Shown piece by piece: positions 36,337 to 43,585 of a stretch of DNA of 64,000 nucleotides (position 1 is its first letter; every line of letters starts with the position of its first letter). The notes beneath the pieces are model-generated. The model was not told where the DNA came from. It made no database searches and worked only from the letters and a program-made list of their open reading frames with translations. Both the position numbers and the translations under genes were made by a program. The DNA comes from Streptomyces pristinaespiralis. GTDB lineage: Bacteria > Actinomycetota > Actinomycetes > Streptomycetales > Streptomycetaceae. The stretch lies in assembly GCF_001278075.1 (NCBI RefSeq), contig NZ_CP011340.1:3410001-3474000 (forward strand), in the 5' to 3' direction.

Positions 36337-37210
36337 TGTCCCGGATGCCCGCGAAGAGGTCGTCCTCGGGGAGGGAGGTTTCGACGAGCGACTTCGCGAG
36401 CTCGTACTCCTCCGTCGGCCAGACCTCCTTCTGGATCTCCATGGGGACGCGGAACCAGCCGCCCTCGGGGTCGATCTGCGTGGCGTGCGCGATCAGCGCC
36501 CGGTCACGGGTCTCGAAGAACTCGGCGCAGGGAACGTACGTGGTCAGCGTCCGCTCCGCGCGCTGGAACTCCTTCCACCGCTCGAGCCACTCGCCGTACG
36601 GCGACTCGAGACCGCGCTCGAGCAGCGCCTCGTGGAGGGCGACCGTGCGGGGACGGTTGAAGCCCTGGTTGTAATACAGCTTCTGCGGCTGGAAGGCCGG
36701 CCCGTACTCGGACTCGGGGAACTTCTCCGCGTCGGCCGCGCCCTCGAACGCCACCATCGTGATCTTGTGGGTCATGATGTGGTCGGGGTGCGGGTAGCCG
36801 CCGTTCTCGTCGTAGGTCGTGATGACCTGCGGACGGAAGTCACGGATCCTGCGCACCAGCTCGCCGGCCGCCTTGTCGACGTCCTCGAGGGCGAAGCACC
36901 CCTGCGGCAGCGGCGGCAGCGGGTCGCCCTCCGGCAGTCCGGAGTCGACGAAGCCGAGCCAGTCCTGCTTGACCCCGAGGATCTCGCGGGCCTCGTCCAT
37001 CTCCTTCCTGCGCACCTCGTGGATGTTCTCCTCGATATAGGCGTCACCCTGGAGCTTGGGATTGAGGATGGAGCCGCGCTCGCCTCCCGTGCAGGTCACG
37101 ACCAGCACGTCCACCCCCTCGGACACATACTTGGCCATCGTCGCCGCGCCCTTGCTCGACTCGTCGTCGGGGTGGGCGTGCACGGCCATCAGTCGCAGCT
37201 GCTCAGTCAA
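36329..37210 (-). CDS. mca: mycothiol S-conjugate amidase
   Basis: Cleaves mycothiol S-conjugates to a mercapturic acid and GlcN-Ins, so removing alkylating toxins and antibiotics bound to the actinobacterial thiol. The 293-residue protein is a LmbE-type zinc amidase: AVHAHPDDESSKG at 9-21 holds the zinc His13 and catalytic Asp15-Asp16, and GGYPHPDHIMTH gives the third zinc histidine. It starts with TTG at 37210 (MTEQLRLM), supported by GAGGAT upstream and by the start of S. coelicolor Mca as I remember it. The longer open frame is not used. It overlaps a small membrane-protein gene downstream and diverges from the DUF4307 gene. Confidence 0.95.
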   Translation of the reverse strand: MTEQLRLMAVHAHPDDESSKGAATMAKYVSEGVDVLVVTCTGGERGSILNPKLQGDAYIEENIHEVRRKEMDEAREILGVKQDWLGFVDSGLPEGDPLPPLPQGCFALEDVDKAAGELVRRIRDFRPQVITTYDENGGYPHPDHIMTHKITMVAFEGAADAEKFPESEYGPAFQPQKLYYNQGFNRPRTVALHEALLERGLESPYGEWLERWKEFQRAERTLTTYVPCAEFFETRDRALIAHATQIDPEGGWFRVPMEIQKEVWPTEEYELAKSLVETSLPEDDLFAGIRDNA

Positions 37211-37307
37211 GACTCGATCCTCAATGAATAGTCGCGTCGTGCAACTTCTATAGTGACCGAATCGGCGGACGGAAAATTCCTGCCTCCGGCTCTCGAGAGG
37301 AACGATC

Positions 37308-37715
37308 ATGGCGGCTGTCGGCGAAAAGCTTCCGCAGGGGCGCTACGGGCGCACGGCGGACGAGCGCGCGGACCGCAAGCTGCGGATCGTGGGGGCCGTC
37401 CTCGGCGCCTGCATGCTCGCCCTCGTCGGCTGGTTCGGCTACGACTACGTCGCCGGTACGCGGATCAGCGCCGAGGTGATCAAGTTCGACGTCGTGGAGG
37501 GCGCCGACGAGGTCCAGGTCCATCTCGAGGTCCGCAAGGACGCGCAGACCGCCGGCAGCTGCACGGTGCGGGCCCTCGCGGAGGACGGCGCGGAGGTGGG
37601 CCGGCTCGACGTGGCGATCGGCCAGGAGGGTGAGAACCGCATCGACGAGGTCGTGAAGATCCGTACGACGCGGCAGGCGACGAGCGCCGAGCTGATGGGC
37701 TGCAACGCCGAGTGA
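37308..37715 (+). CDS. DUF4307 single-span membrane protein
   Basis: 135-residue protein of the actinobacterial DUF4307 family. A cytoplasmic basic N-terminus (GRYGRTADERADRKLR) precedes one membrane helix (IVGAVLGACMLALVGWFGYDYV). The extracytoplasmic C-terminal domain, of immunoglobulin-like strands, contains two cysteines (GSCTVRAL and LMGCNAE). The function is unknown. It has a GAGAGGAAC ribosome-binding site and shares a 97-base divergent region with mca. A hairpin terminator follows before greA. Confidence 0.88.
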   Translation: MAAVGEKLPQGRYGRTADERADRKLRIVGAVLGACMLALVGWFGYDYVAGTRISAEVIKFDVVEGADEVQVHLEVRKDAQTAGSCTVRALAEDGAEVGRLDVAIGQEGENRIDEVVKIRTTRQATSAELMGCNAE

Positions 37716-37721
37716 CACCCC

Positions 37722-37745
37722 GAACCCCTCGCTGAGCAGGGGTTC
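37722..37745 (+). terminator. terminator of the DUF4307 gene
   Basis: 8-bp stem GAACCCCT/AGGGGTTC with an 8-base loop, followed by TGCATTT. It is seven bases past the stop. Confidence 0.65.
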
Positions 37746-37805
37746 TGCATTTACCGAGGCCTTTGTCCTCCCCCTTTCCCGCCGGAATTGTTAGGCTCGT
37801 GGTTT

Positions 37806-37842
37806 CGCCCACCCATGGGGGTACATCCTTGTGGGTAGGGCG
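37806..37842 (+). promoter_or_regulatory. hairpin in the greA leader region
   Basis: CGCCC-ACCCA pairs with TGGGT-A-GGGCG (10 bp with one bulged A), 35 bases before the greA GTG. Whether it lies in the transcript is unknown; it could be a leader structure or a repressor site. Confidence 0.35.
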
Positions 37843-37877
37843 ATGCTTTGTATTCCCAGTACCTACGAGGAGCACCT

Positions 37878-38375
37878 GTGACCCAGACCAGCGACAACGT
37901 CACCTGGCTTACCCAGGAGGCGTACAACCAGCTCAAGGCCGAGCTGGAGTACCTGTCTGGTCCCGCGCGCACCGAGATCGCCAAGAAGATCGAGGCGGCG
38001 CGCGAGGAGGGCGACCTGCGGGAGAACGGCGGGTACCACGCGGCCAAGGAGGAGCAGGGCAAGCAGGAACTCCGTGTACGCCAGCTGACCCAGCTCCTGG
38101 ACAACGCCAAGGTCGGCGAGGCCCCGGCGGACGACGGTGTCGTCGAGCCCGGCATGGTCGTCACGATCGCCTTCGACGGCGACGAGGACGACACCCTGAC
38201 GTTCCTGATGGCGTCCCGCGAGTACGCGAGCGCGGACATCGAGACGTACTCGCCGCAGTCGCCCCTGGGCGTCGGCGTGAACGGCAAGAAGGTCGGCGAC
38301 GACGCCGAGTACGAGCTTCCGAACGGCAAGAAGGCAGCGGTGAAGATCCTCGCGGCCAAGCCCTACTCGGGCTGA
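37878..38375 (+). CDS. greA: transcription elongation factor GreA
   Basis: Stimulates cleavage of backtracked RNA by RNA polymerase. The 165-residue protein has the N-terminal coiled-coil (TQEAYNQLKAELEYL, EIAKKIEAAREEGDLRENGGYHAAKEEQ) whose tip acidic residues enter the polymerase channel, and a C-terminal FKBP-like domain (SPQSPLGVGVNGKKVGD). It starts with GTG behind GAGGAGC. The insertion between domains (DEDDTLTFLMAS) is acidic, as in other Streptomyces. A strong terminator follows. Confidence 0.96.
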   Translation: MTQTSDNVTWLTQEAYNQLKAELEYLSGPARTEIAKKIEAAREEGDLRENGGYHAAKEEQGKQELRVRQLTQLLDNAKVGEAPADDGVVEPGMVVTIAFDGDEDDTLTFLMASREYASADIETYSPQSPLGVGVNGKKVGDDAEYELPNGKKAAVKILAAKPYSG

Positions 38376-38390
38376 GCACGACGCAGACGA

Positions 38391-38429
38391 CGAAGGGGCC
38401 GGACCGCGGTGAGCGGTCCGGCCCCTTCG
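38391..38429. terminator. bidirectional terminator between greA and the ABC permease gene
   Basis: Perfect 17-bp stem CGAAGGGGCCGGACCGC with a 5-base loop GGTGA, 15 bases after the greA stop and 8 before the convergent stop. Confidence 0.9.
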
Positions 38430-38437
38430 TGTGCGGG

Positions 38438-39292
38438 TCAGGCGGCGGAGCGGTACTTGCGGACGGCCAGGGTCCGGAAGACCACCAGGATCAGCACCGA
38501 CCAGAGCACCGAGGCGAGGATCGGGTGCTGCATGGGCCACGCGTCGGGGGTCTTGAAGCCGGGCGGCAGGTTGCCGAACAGCTCCCGGCAGGCCTGGACG
38601 GTGGCGCTGAAGGGGTTCCATTCCGCGATGTGCCTCAGGAAGGTCGGCATCTGGCCGGCGTCCACGAAGGCGTTGGAGATGAACGTCAGCGGGAACAGCC
38701 AGATGAGTCCGCCGGAGGTGGCCGCCTCCGGCGTGCGCACCGACAGACCGATCAGCGCGCCGATCCACGAGAAGGCGTAACCGAGCAGGAGCAGCAGCAG
38801 GAAGCCGAGCAGCACCTTGCCGATGTTCTCGTGGACCCGCCAGCCCACGATCAGCGCGACCACCGAAAGCACCACGAGAGTGAGCGCGGTCTGCACGAGG
38901 TCGGCGAGCGTACGGCCGGTGAGGACCGCGCCGCGCGCCATGGGCAGCGACCTGAAGCGGTCGATAAGGCCCTTGTGCATGTCGTCCGCGATGCCCGCGC
39001 CGGCGCCGGCAGTGGCGAAGGTGACGGTCTGCGCGAAGATGCCGGCCATCAGGAACTCGCGGTAGGCCTCCGGTGAGGTGGAGCCGCCCACCTGGATCGA
39101 GCCGCCGAAGACGTACGTGAAGAGCACCACGAACATGATCGGCTGGATCAGCCCGAAGATGATCATCTCGGGGATGCGCATCATGCGGATCAGATTGCGT
39201 TTGGCCACCACCAGGGAGTCCCTGACGGCCTGGCCGATGCCGCCACGGGGGCGGGGCGCCGCGAGCGGCGCGGTCTGGGTGGTGGCGCTCAC
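38438..39292 (-). CDS. ABC-2 type drug exporter permease (DrrB-like)
   Basis: 284-residue membrane subunit with six hydrophobic segments and the ABC-2 signature region (RFRSLPMARGAVLTGRTLADL, FVDAGQMPTFLRHIAEWNPFSATVQACREL). It pairs with the upstream ATPase as in daunorubicin DrrAB exporters. It starts with GTG that overlaps the ATPase stop by four bases. An open frame that runs on to 40315 looks like a fusion but is only the antisense-frame shadow of the ATPase gene. The substrate is unknown. Confidence 0.93.
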   Translation of the reverse strand: MSATTQTAPLAAPRPRGGIGQAVRDSLVVAKRNLIRMMRIPEMIIFGLIQPIMFVVLFTYVFGGSIQVGGSTSPEAYREFLMAGIFAQTVTFATAGAGAGIADDMHKGLIDRFRSLPMARGAVLTGRTLADLVQTALTLVVLSVVALIVGWRVHENIGKVLLGFLLLLLLGYAFSWIGALIGLSVRTPEAATSGGLIWLFPLTFISNAFVDAGQMPTFLRHIAEWNPFSATVQACRELFGNLPPGFKTPDAWPMQHPILASVLWSVLILVVFRTLAVRKYRSAA

Positions 39293-40302
39293 TTCGCGCC
39301 CTCCTTCCTGGCGCTGGGGCCTGCGGCGTCTTCTCGCCCTGCGTCGCCGTTGCCCTCCGCGGCCTCCGCCGCGTGGCCGGTGAGCGAGATGAAGACGTCG
39401 TCGAGGGTGGGGCGGCGCAGGCCGATGTCGTCGATCTCGACGCCGCGGGTGTCGAGGTCGCGGATGACCTCGGCGAGCAGCTTGGCGCCGCCGGTGACCG
39501 GGACCGTGAGCTTGCGGGTGTGCTCGGCGACGGCGACCTCGCCCTTGCCGTAGCCGGCGAGGACCTCGCGGGCGGGGGTGATCTGGTCGGGCTCGTGGAC
39601 GACGACCTCGACGCGCTCGCCGCCGGTGCGGGCCTTGAGCTGGTCGGAGGTGCCGCGGGCGATGACCTTGCCGTGGTCGACGACGCAGATGTCGTCGGCG
39701 AGGTGGTCCGCCTCCTCCAGATACTGCGTGGTCAGCAGCAGTGTCGTACCGCCGCCGACGAGCTCCTGGATGACCTCCCACAGCTGCTGCCGGTTGCGCG
39801 GGTCGAGGCCGGTGGTCGGCTCGTCCATGAACATCACGGGCGGGGAGACGACCAGGGCCGCGGCGAGGTCGAGCCTGCGGCGCATACCGCCGGAGTAGGT
39901 CTTGGCGGGGCGGTCGGCGGCATCCGCCAGGTTGAACCGCTCGAGCAGCTGACCTGCGCGTGCCTTCGCGTCCCTGGCGCTCATCTGGTAGAGCTGCCCG
40001 ACCATCTGGAGGTTCTCCCGGCCGGTCAGGTACTCGTCGACGGCGGCGAACTGGCCCGAGAGGCCGATGGACCTGCGCACCTCGTTGGGGTGCTTGAGGA
40101 CATCGATGCCGGCGACGACGGCGGAGCCGCTGTCCGGCTGGAGGAGAGTGGTCAGTACGCGCACGGTGGTGGTCTTGCCGGCGCCGTTCGGGCCGAGAAG
40201 TCCGAGGACCGTGCCTTCGGGGACGTCGAGATCGACGCCGTCCAGTGCCCTTACGTCGCCGAAGGTCTTGACCAGACCTTCGGCGTAGATGGCGCCTGGC
40301 AT
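39289..40302 (-). CDS. ABC exporter ATPase (DrrA-like)
   Basis: 337-residue ATPase of a drug-exporter pair: Walker A LLGPNGAGKTTTVRVL, Q-loop SIGLSGQFAAVDEYL, signature YSGGMRRRLDLAAAL, Walker B VMFMDEPTTGLD, H-loop region TTQYLEEADHLAD, and the DrrA-type C-terminal extension ending LRRPTLDDVFISLTG. The ATG at 40302 (MPGAIYAEGLVKTFG) has GGGAGA upstream. Two palindromes sharing CGCGATACA lie 100-160 bases upstream and probably bind its repressor; no regulator gene is adjacent. Confidence 0.95.
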   Translation of the reverse strand: MPGAIYAEGLVKTFGDVRALDGVDLDVPEGTVLGLLGPNGAGKTTTVRVLTTLLQPDSGSAVVAGIDVLKHPNEVRRSIGLSGQFAAVDEYLTGRENLQMVGQLYQMSARDAKARAGQLLERFNLADAADRPAKTYSGGMRRRLDLAAALVVSPPVMFMDEPTTGLDPRNRQQLWEVIQELVGGGTTLLLTTQYLEEADHLADDICVVDHGKVIARGTSDQLKARTGGERVEVVVHEPDQITPAREVLAGYGKGEVAVAEHTRKLTVPVTGGAKLLAEVIRDLDTRGVEIDDIGLRRPTLDDVFISLTGHAAEAAEGNGDAGREDAAGPSARKEGAK

Positions 40303-40401
40303 AGGGGTCTCCCATGGTGACGGGTGGAGTGGATCAGTGGTTGCGCGACAGGCCGGCTCGGCCCTCTCCCTTGGCGGGAGCATGGCAGGGGCCACACCAT
40401 A

Positions 40402-40417
40402 ACGCGATACATCGCGT
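40402..40417. promoter_or_regulatory. operator-like palindrome upstream of the DrrAB-type exporter, site 1
   Basis: ACGCGAT-AC-ATCGCGT, 7-bp arms with a 2-base centre. It shares the 9-mer CGCGATACA with site 2. Sequences of this kind are known as PadR- or TetR-family operators. Confidence 0.5.
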
Positions 40418-40453
40418 CTCTCAAGAGGGTGTCGCGTCACGGCCCGCGCCGGG

Positions 40454-40463
40454 TATCGCGATA
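40454..40463. promoter_or_regulatory. operator-like palindrome upstream of the DrrAB-type exporter, site 2
   Basis: TATCGCGATA, a perfect 10-bp palindrome, followed by CA, so CGCGATACA recurs 54 bases from site 1. Site 2 is closer to the ilvA stop (40498). Confidence 0.45.
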
Positions 40464-40497
40464 CAGGCGCCTCGCCCTCCCGCCGCCGCGGAAGCGC

Positions 40498-41724
40498 TCA
40501 GCCCATGACCGTGTAACCCGCGGCGCGCAGGGTCGCCGCGACCTCCTCGCAGTGCTCGGGCCCCTTCGTCTCCAGGTGCAGCTCCACCTCCACCTCCGTG
40601 AGCCCGAGCCGGGGGTCGGTCCGTACATGGCTCACATCGAGAACATTGGCATCCGCCACTGACAACAGGCCGAGAAGACCGGCGAGAGCACCCGGCCGGT
40701 CCGTCAGCCGCAGCCGCAGCGACAGGTACCTGCCCGCCGCGGCCATGCCGTGCCGGAGGATGCGCTGCATCAGCAGCGGGTCCACGTTGCCGCCCGACAG
40801 CAGGGCGACGACCGGGCCCTCGAAGGATTTCGGATCGCTCAGCAGTGCCGCCACCGTGCTCGCGCCGGCCGGCTCGACGACCATCTTCATCCGCTCGAGA
40901 CACAGCAGCAGCGCACTGGAGAGCGCGTCCTCGGAGACCGTACGAACCTCGTCGACAAGATCGCCAATGATTTTGAAGGGCACATCGCCCGGCCGCCCCA
41001 CCTTGATGCCGTCCGCCATCGTCGACGGCCGCTCCACGGACACCGGACGCCCCGCCGCCAGTGACGGCGGATAGGCGGCGGCACCCTCGGCCTGGACGCC
41101 GATCAGCTTCACATCGGGCCGCAGCGCCCGCACCGCTACCGCGATCCCGGCGAGCAGCCCGCCCCCGCCGACACCGACGAGGATCGTCCGCACCTCCGGG
41201 CACTGCTCGAGGATCTCCAGTCCCACCGTCCCCTGCCCGGCGATGATGTCCGGGTGGTCGAAGGGGTGGATGAAGACGGCGCCCGTCTCCCGCGCGTACT
41301 CCTGCGCCGCGGCCAGCGTCTCGTCGACGACCTGCCCCTGCAGACGCACATCGGCCCCGTACTCCCTGGTCGCGGCGACCTTCGGCAGCGGGGCCCCGAC
41401 CGGCATGAACACCGTGGAGCGCACCCCCAGCAGCGACGACGCCAGCGCCACCCCCTGCGCGTGGTTGCCCGCCGACGCGGCGACGACGCCTGCCGCCCGC
41501 TCCTCCTGCCGGAGGCCGGCGATCCGCACGTACGCGCCGCGCAGCTTGAAGGAGCCGGTGCGCTGGAGGTTCTCGCACTTGAGATGAACAGGCGCCCCCA
41601 CCAGCTGCGACAGATGCCTGCTGCCCTCCATCGCCGTGACTCTGGCGACGCCGGACAGCATCTTCTGCGCCCCTCGGATGTCGTCGAGGATCACGGAAGG
41701 AATCTCGGGCGTACGGAAGCTCAT
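40498..41724 (-). CDS. ilvA: threonine dehydratase (threonine ammonia-lyase)
   Basis: PLP enzyme that converts threonine to 2-oxobutanoate and ammonia. The 408-residue protein has the PLP lysine K60 in GSFKLRGAYV, AASAGNHAQGVA, the phosphate loop VGVGGGGLLAG, and a C-terminal ACT regulatory domain starting LSLRLRLTDRPGALAGLL. A single ACT domain and the overall length fit the catabolic/TdcB-like short forms common in Streptomyces as well as biosynthetic IlvA. The ATG at 41724 opens MSFRTPEIPSVILDDI; the frame upstream of it is not conserved. Confidence 0.93.
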   Translation of the reverse strand: MSFRTPEIPSVILDDIRGAQKMLSGVARVTAMEGSRHLSQLVGAPVHLKCENLQRTGSFKLRGAYVRIAGLRQEERAAGVVAASAGNHAQGVALASSLLGVRSTVFMPVGAPLPKVAATREYGADVRLQGQVVDETLAAAQEYARETGAVFIHPFDHPDIIAGQGTVGLEILEQCPEVRTILVGVGGGGLLAGIAVAVRALRPDVKLIGVQAEGAAAYPPSLAAGRPVSVERPSTMADGIKVGRPGDVPFKIIGDLVDEVRTVSEDALSSALLLCLERMKMVVEPAGASTVAALLSDPKSFEGPVVALLSGGNVDPLLMQRILRHGMAAAGRYLSLRLRLTDRPGALAGLLGLLSVADANVLDVSHVRTDPRLGLTEVEVELHLETKGPEHCEEVAATLRAAGYTVMG

Positions 41725-41881
41725 GCTGCCAAGTCTGGCAGTTCGGGCCCCACCGGGCGGCCCCGTCCGCATCCCGGTCCGGCGACCGCCGCCCTCACCC
41801 GGGACGGGAGCCGCGGCGGAGCGGGCGGAAGGGCCCGGAGTCCGGCCGCGTAAGGGGCCCGTACCGGATTGTGCAGCGCAG

Positions 41882-41907
41882 GTACGCGGGGACCCGGGGC
41901 CGCGTAC
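41882..41907. promoter_or_regulatory. inverted repeat upstream of the MarR gene
   Basis: GTACGCGG, 10 bases, CCGCGTAC: perfect 8-bp arms. The right arm overlaps a -10-like TACTCT. It is placed for autoregulation of the MarR gene that starts 47 bases on. Confidence 0.4.
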
Positions 41908-41953
41908 TCTGTCCCCCACCAACCGACCACCGCACAAGAGAGCCCCCGCAGCC

Positions 41954-42502
41954 ATGCCCACTTCTCAGGACATGACGACCACTGCGTCTGCCTCTCGGGG
42001 GACCTCCCCCGAACCCGCCGGCGGCCCCGGTCTCCTCGATGCCCTCCAGCACCAGGTGGCCGTGTTCGCACGCCGCGCGGAACAGACACGGCTCGGCGGA
42101 GTCGGCCAGGTCCGCAACTCGATGGACCGTGCCGCGTACCTGCTGCTCAACCGCCTGGACCTCGAAGGTCCGATGGGCGTGAAGGCACTGGCCGCCGGCA
42201 TGGGGATCGATTCCTCGACCGTCACCAGGCAGGTGGCGCCGCTCGTCGACAGCGGCCTGGTCAAACGCACCTCCCACCCGGAGGACGGCCGTGCGGTCGT
42301 GCTCCAGCTGTCCCCGCGCGGCCGGGCCAAGCTCGAAGAGGTCCGCGACTCTCGCCGCGAACTGATGGCCCAGGTGACGGACGGCTGGACGGAGAGCGAG
42401 CGGGAATCGTTCTGCACTCTGCTCACCCGTTTCAACACGGCCCTCTCCGCCCGCCAGGCCGGCCTTCCCGCCGCTGAGACGGAGACGCCGCAGACCTCTT
42501 GA
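41954..42502 (+). CDS. MarR family transcriptional regulator
   Basis: 182-residue winged-helix regulator. Core: VRNSMDRAAYLLLNRLDLEGP, GVKALAAGMGIDSSTVTRQVAPLVDSGLVKRT (recognition helix SSTVTRQVAPL), and the wing SHPEDGRAVVLQLSPRGRAKL. The disordered N-terminus is Thr/Ser-rich. It diverges from ilvA by 229 bases, where an inverted repeat could be its operator. The ligand and targets are unknown. Confidence 0.92.
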   Translation: MPTSQDMTTTASASRGTSPEPAGGPGLLDALQHQVAVFARRAEQTRLGGVGQVRNSMDRAAYLLLNRLDLEGPMGVKALAAGMGIDSSTVTRQVAPLVDSGLVKRTSHPEDGRAVVLQLSPRGRAKLEEVRDSRRELMAQVTDGWTESERESFCTLLTRFNTALSARQAGLPAAETETPQTS

Positions 42503-42534
42503 CCCAGGGCCGTCGCCGGGCCCTATATGAGGAC

Positions 42535-43008
42535 GTGAGCGAGCGGAATTCAGCCATGGACCGCCGTCGCGCCCGTGAGTTCGATGCCTTCGTGGCGGGC
42601 GCGTCGAGCCGACTGCTGCACGCCGCGACCCTGCTCACCGCCGAGCCCCCGACCGCCAATCCGCTGGCACAGCGGCTGCTGACCGGTGCCCTGGCCCGCA
42701 CCTACGCGCGCTGGGACCGGCTGCGCGGCGAGGACCCGTACAACCGCACCCGCCAGGAACTCGCCCTCCGCTTCGCCCGCAGCGCCTGGCGCTACCACCG
42801 GGTGCGTGGCGGGGTGCTCGACCGCCTCACCCCGCAGGAACGCCTGATCCTCGTGCTGCGCCTGTACGAGGGGGTCGAGGAGGAGCAGACGGCCGCGATC
42901 ATCGGACTTCCCGCGGACCGGGTGCGGGCCATCTGCAGCCGTGCCGTATCCGCCATGCGCAGCGCCCGCCGGGCCCCCGGCCGCCCGCTTTTGAGGACGG
43001 CGTCATGA
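42535..43008 (+). CDS. ECF sigma-like protein with degenerate region 2
   Basis: 157-residue homologue of the SigE-family ECF sigma factors. Region 4 is good (LDRLTPQERLILVLRLYEGVEEEQTAAIIGL, then RVRAICSRAVSAMRS). The N-terminal region 2 keeps the opening REFDAFVAGASSRLLHAATLL and LARTYARWDRL, but AEDLVQ, normally in the core-binding helix, is replaced by ANPLAQ. Its ability to bind core RNA polymerase or a -10 element is therefore doubtful. The GTG at 42535 has AGGAC upstream; ATG at 42556 is an alternative. It overlaps the next gene by four bases. Confidence 0.7.
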   Translation: MSERNSAMDRRRAREFDAFVAGASSRLLHAATLLTAEPPTANPLAQRLLTGALARTYARWDRLRGEDPYNRTRQELALRFARSAWRYHRVRGGVLDRLTPQERLILVLRLYEGVEEEQTAAIIGLPADRVRAICSRAVSAMRSARRAPGRPLLRTAS

Positions 43009-43256
43009 ACGGCCCGGAACGCAAGGAGGACGAGGTCAGGCGGCTGATGGACGTCCCCCATCCCGTGGTCCCCGCCGGCCTCGGCCCGCGCGCCGCGGAA
43101 CAGGGAGCACGGCTGCTGCGCCGCCACCGGGCGGTCCGCCGGGCGTGGATCGGGCTGCTGGTCGTGCTGGTGATCGCGTGCGTGGTGTGGGCGACGGTCA
43201 CCGAACCGTGGACGGTGCCTCCCTCGGTCACGACACCGCCGCTCGAAGGCTGGTAG
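43005..43256 (+). CDS. small single-span membrane protein paired with the sigma-like gene
   Basis: 83 residues: a cytoplasmic N-terminus of about 45 residues (PERKEDEVRRLMDVPHPVVP), one membrane helix (AWIGLLVVLVIACVVWATV) and a short Pro-rich outer tail. Its ATG overlaps the stop of the sigma-like gene (ATGA). The position and topology resemble anti-sigma factors, but it lacks the HxxxCxxC zinc motif and is very short. The function is unknown. Confidence 0.7.
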   Translation: MNGPERKEDEVRRLMDVPHPVVPAGLGPRAAEQGARLLRRHRAVRRAWIGLLVVLVIACVVWATVTEPWTVPPSVTTPPLEGW

Positions 43257-43318
43257 CGGCCGCTCGTCGCGGATCTACCCTGAAAGAGGGGCGCGACGAA
43301 CGAGCCCAGGAGGCCGTC

Positions 43319-43510
43319 ATGACCAGGAAAGTCGCCGACTGCCGCAACACTCCCAGCGTCTCCGGATGCACCCTCACCATCAGCGGTGAGGAGGAGGAAG
43401 TCGTGCGGGCGGCCGTGGAGCACGCCGTCTCCGTGCACGAGCACACCGACAGCCCCGAGCTGAGGCAGATGGTGCGCGATTCGCTGCAGGACGAGAAGGC
43501 CCACGTCTGA
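43319..43510 (+). CDS. DUF1059-like small protein
   Basis: 63-residue cytoplasmic protein matching the DUF1059 pattern: RKVADCRNTPSVSGCTLTISG, then EEVVRAAVEHAVSVHEH and LRQMVRDSLQDE. It has two cysteines (C8, C16) in the N-terminal half. The start follows CCAGGAGG. Family function is unknown. It is the last gene of a short rightward group, with a shared terminator after it. Confidence 0.8.
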   Translation: MTRKVADCRNTPSVSGCTLTISGEEEEVVRAAVEHAVSVHEHTDSPELRQMVRDSLQDEKAHV

Positions 43511-43525
43511 CCGGATCCCGGTCCG

Positions 43526-43574
43526 GCTCCGTCGGCCCAAACGGCCCCGGCGGGTTCACCGGGGCCGACGGAGC
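43526..43574. terminator. bidirectional terminator between DUF1059 and metB
   Basis: 13-bp perfect outer stem GCTCCGTCGGCCC with a nested hairpin (GGCCCCGG/CCGGGGCC) inside. It lies between convergent stops at 43510 and 43586. Confidence 0.75.
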
Positions 43575-43585
43575 ACCGGGGCACG

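Noticed and set aside
38438..40315. Apparent single protein spanning both the ABC permease and ATPase genes
   Set aside because: The upstream half is Arg-rich shadow sequence. The true ATPase is in a different frame at 39289-40302 and overlaps the permease GTG by four bases.
42535..43256. Classical sigma/anti-sigma operon
   Set aside because: The membrane protein lacks a zinc anti-sigma motif and the sigma-like protein has a degraded region 2, so I do not call it a standard ECF pair.
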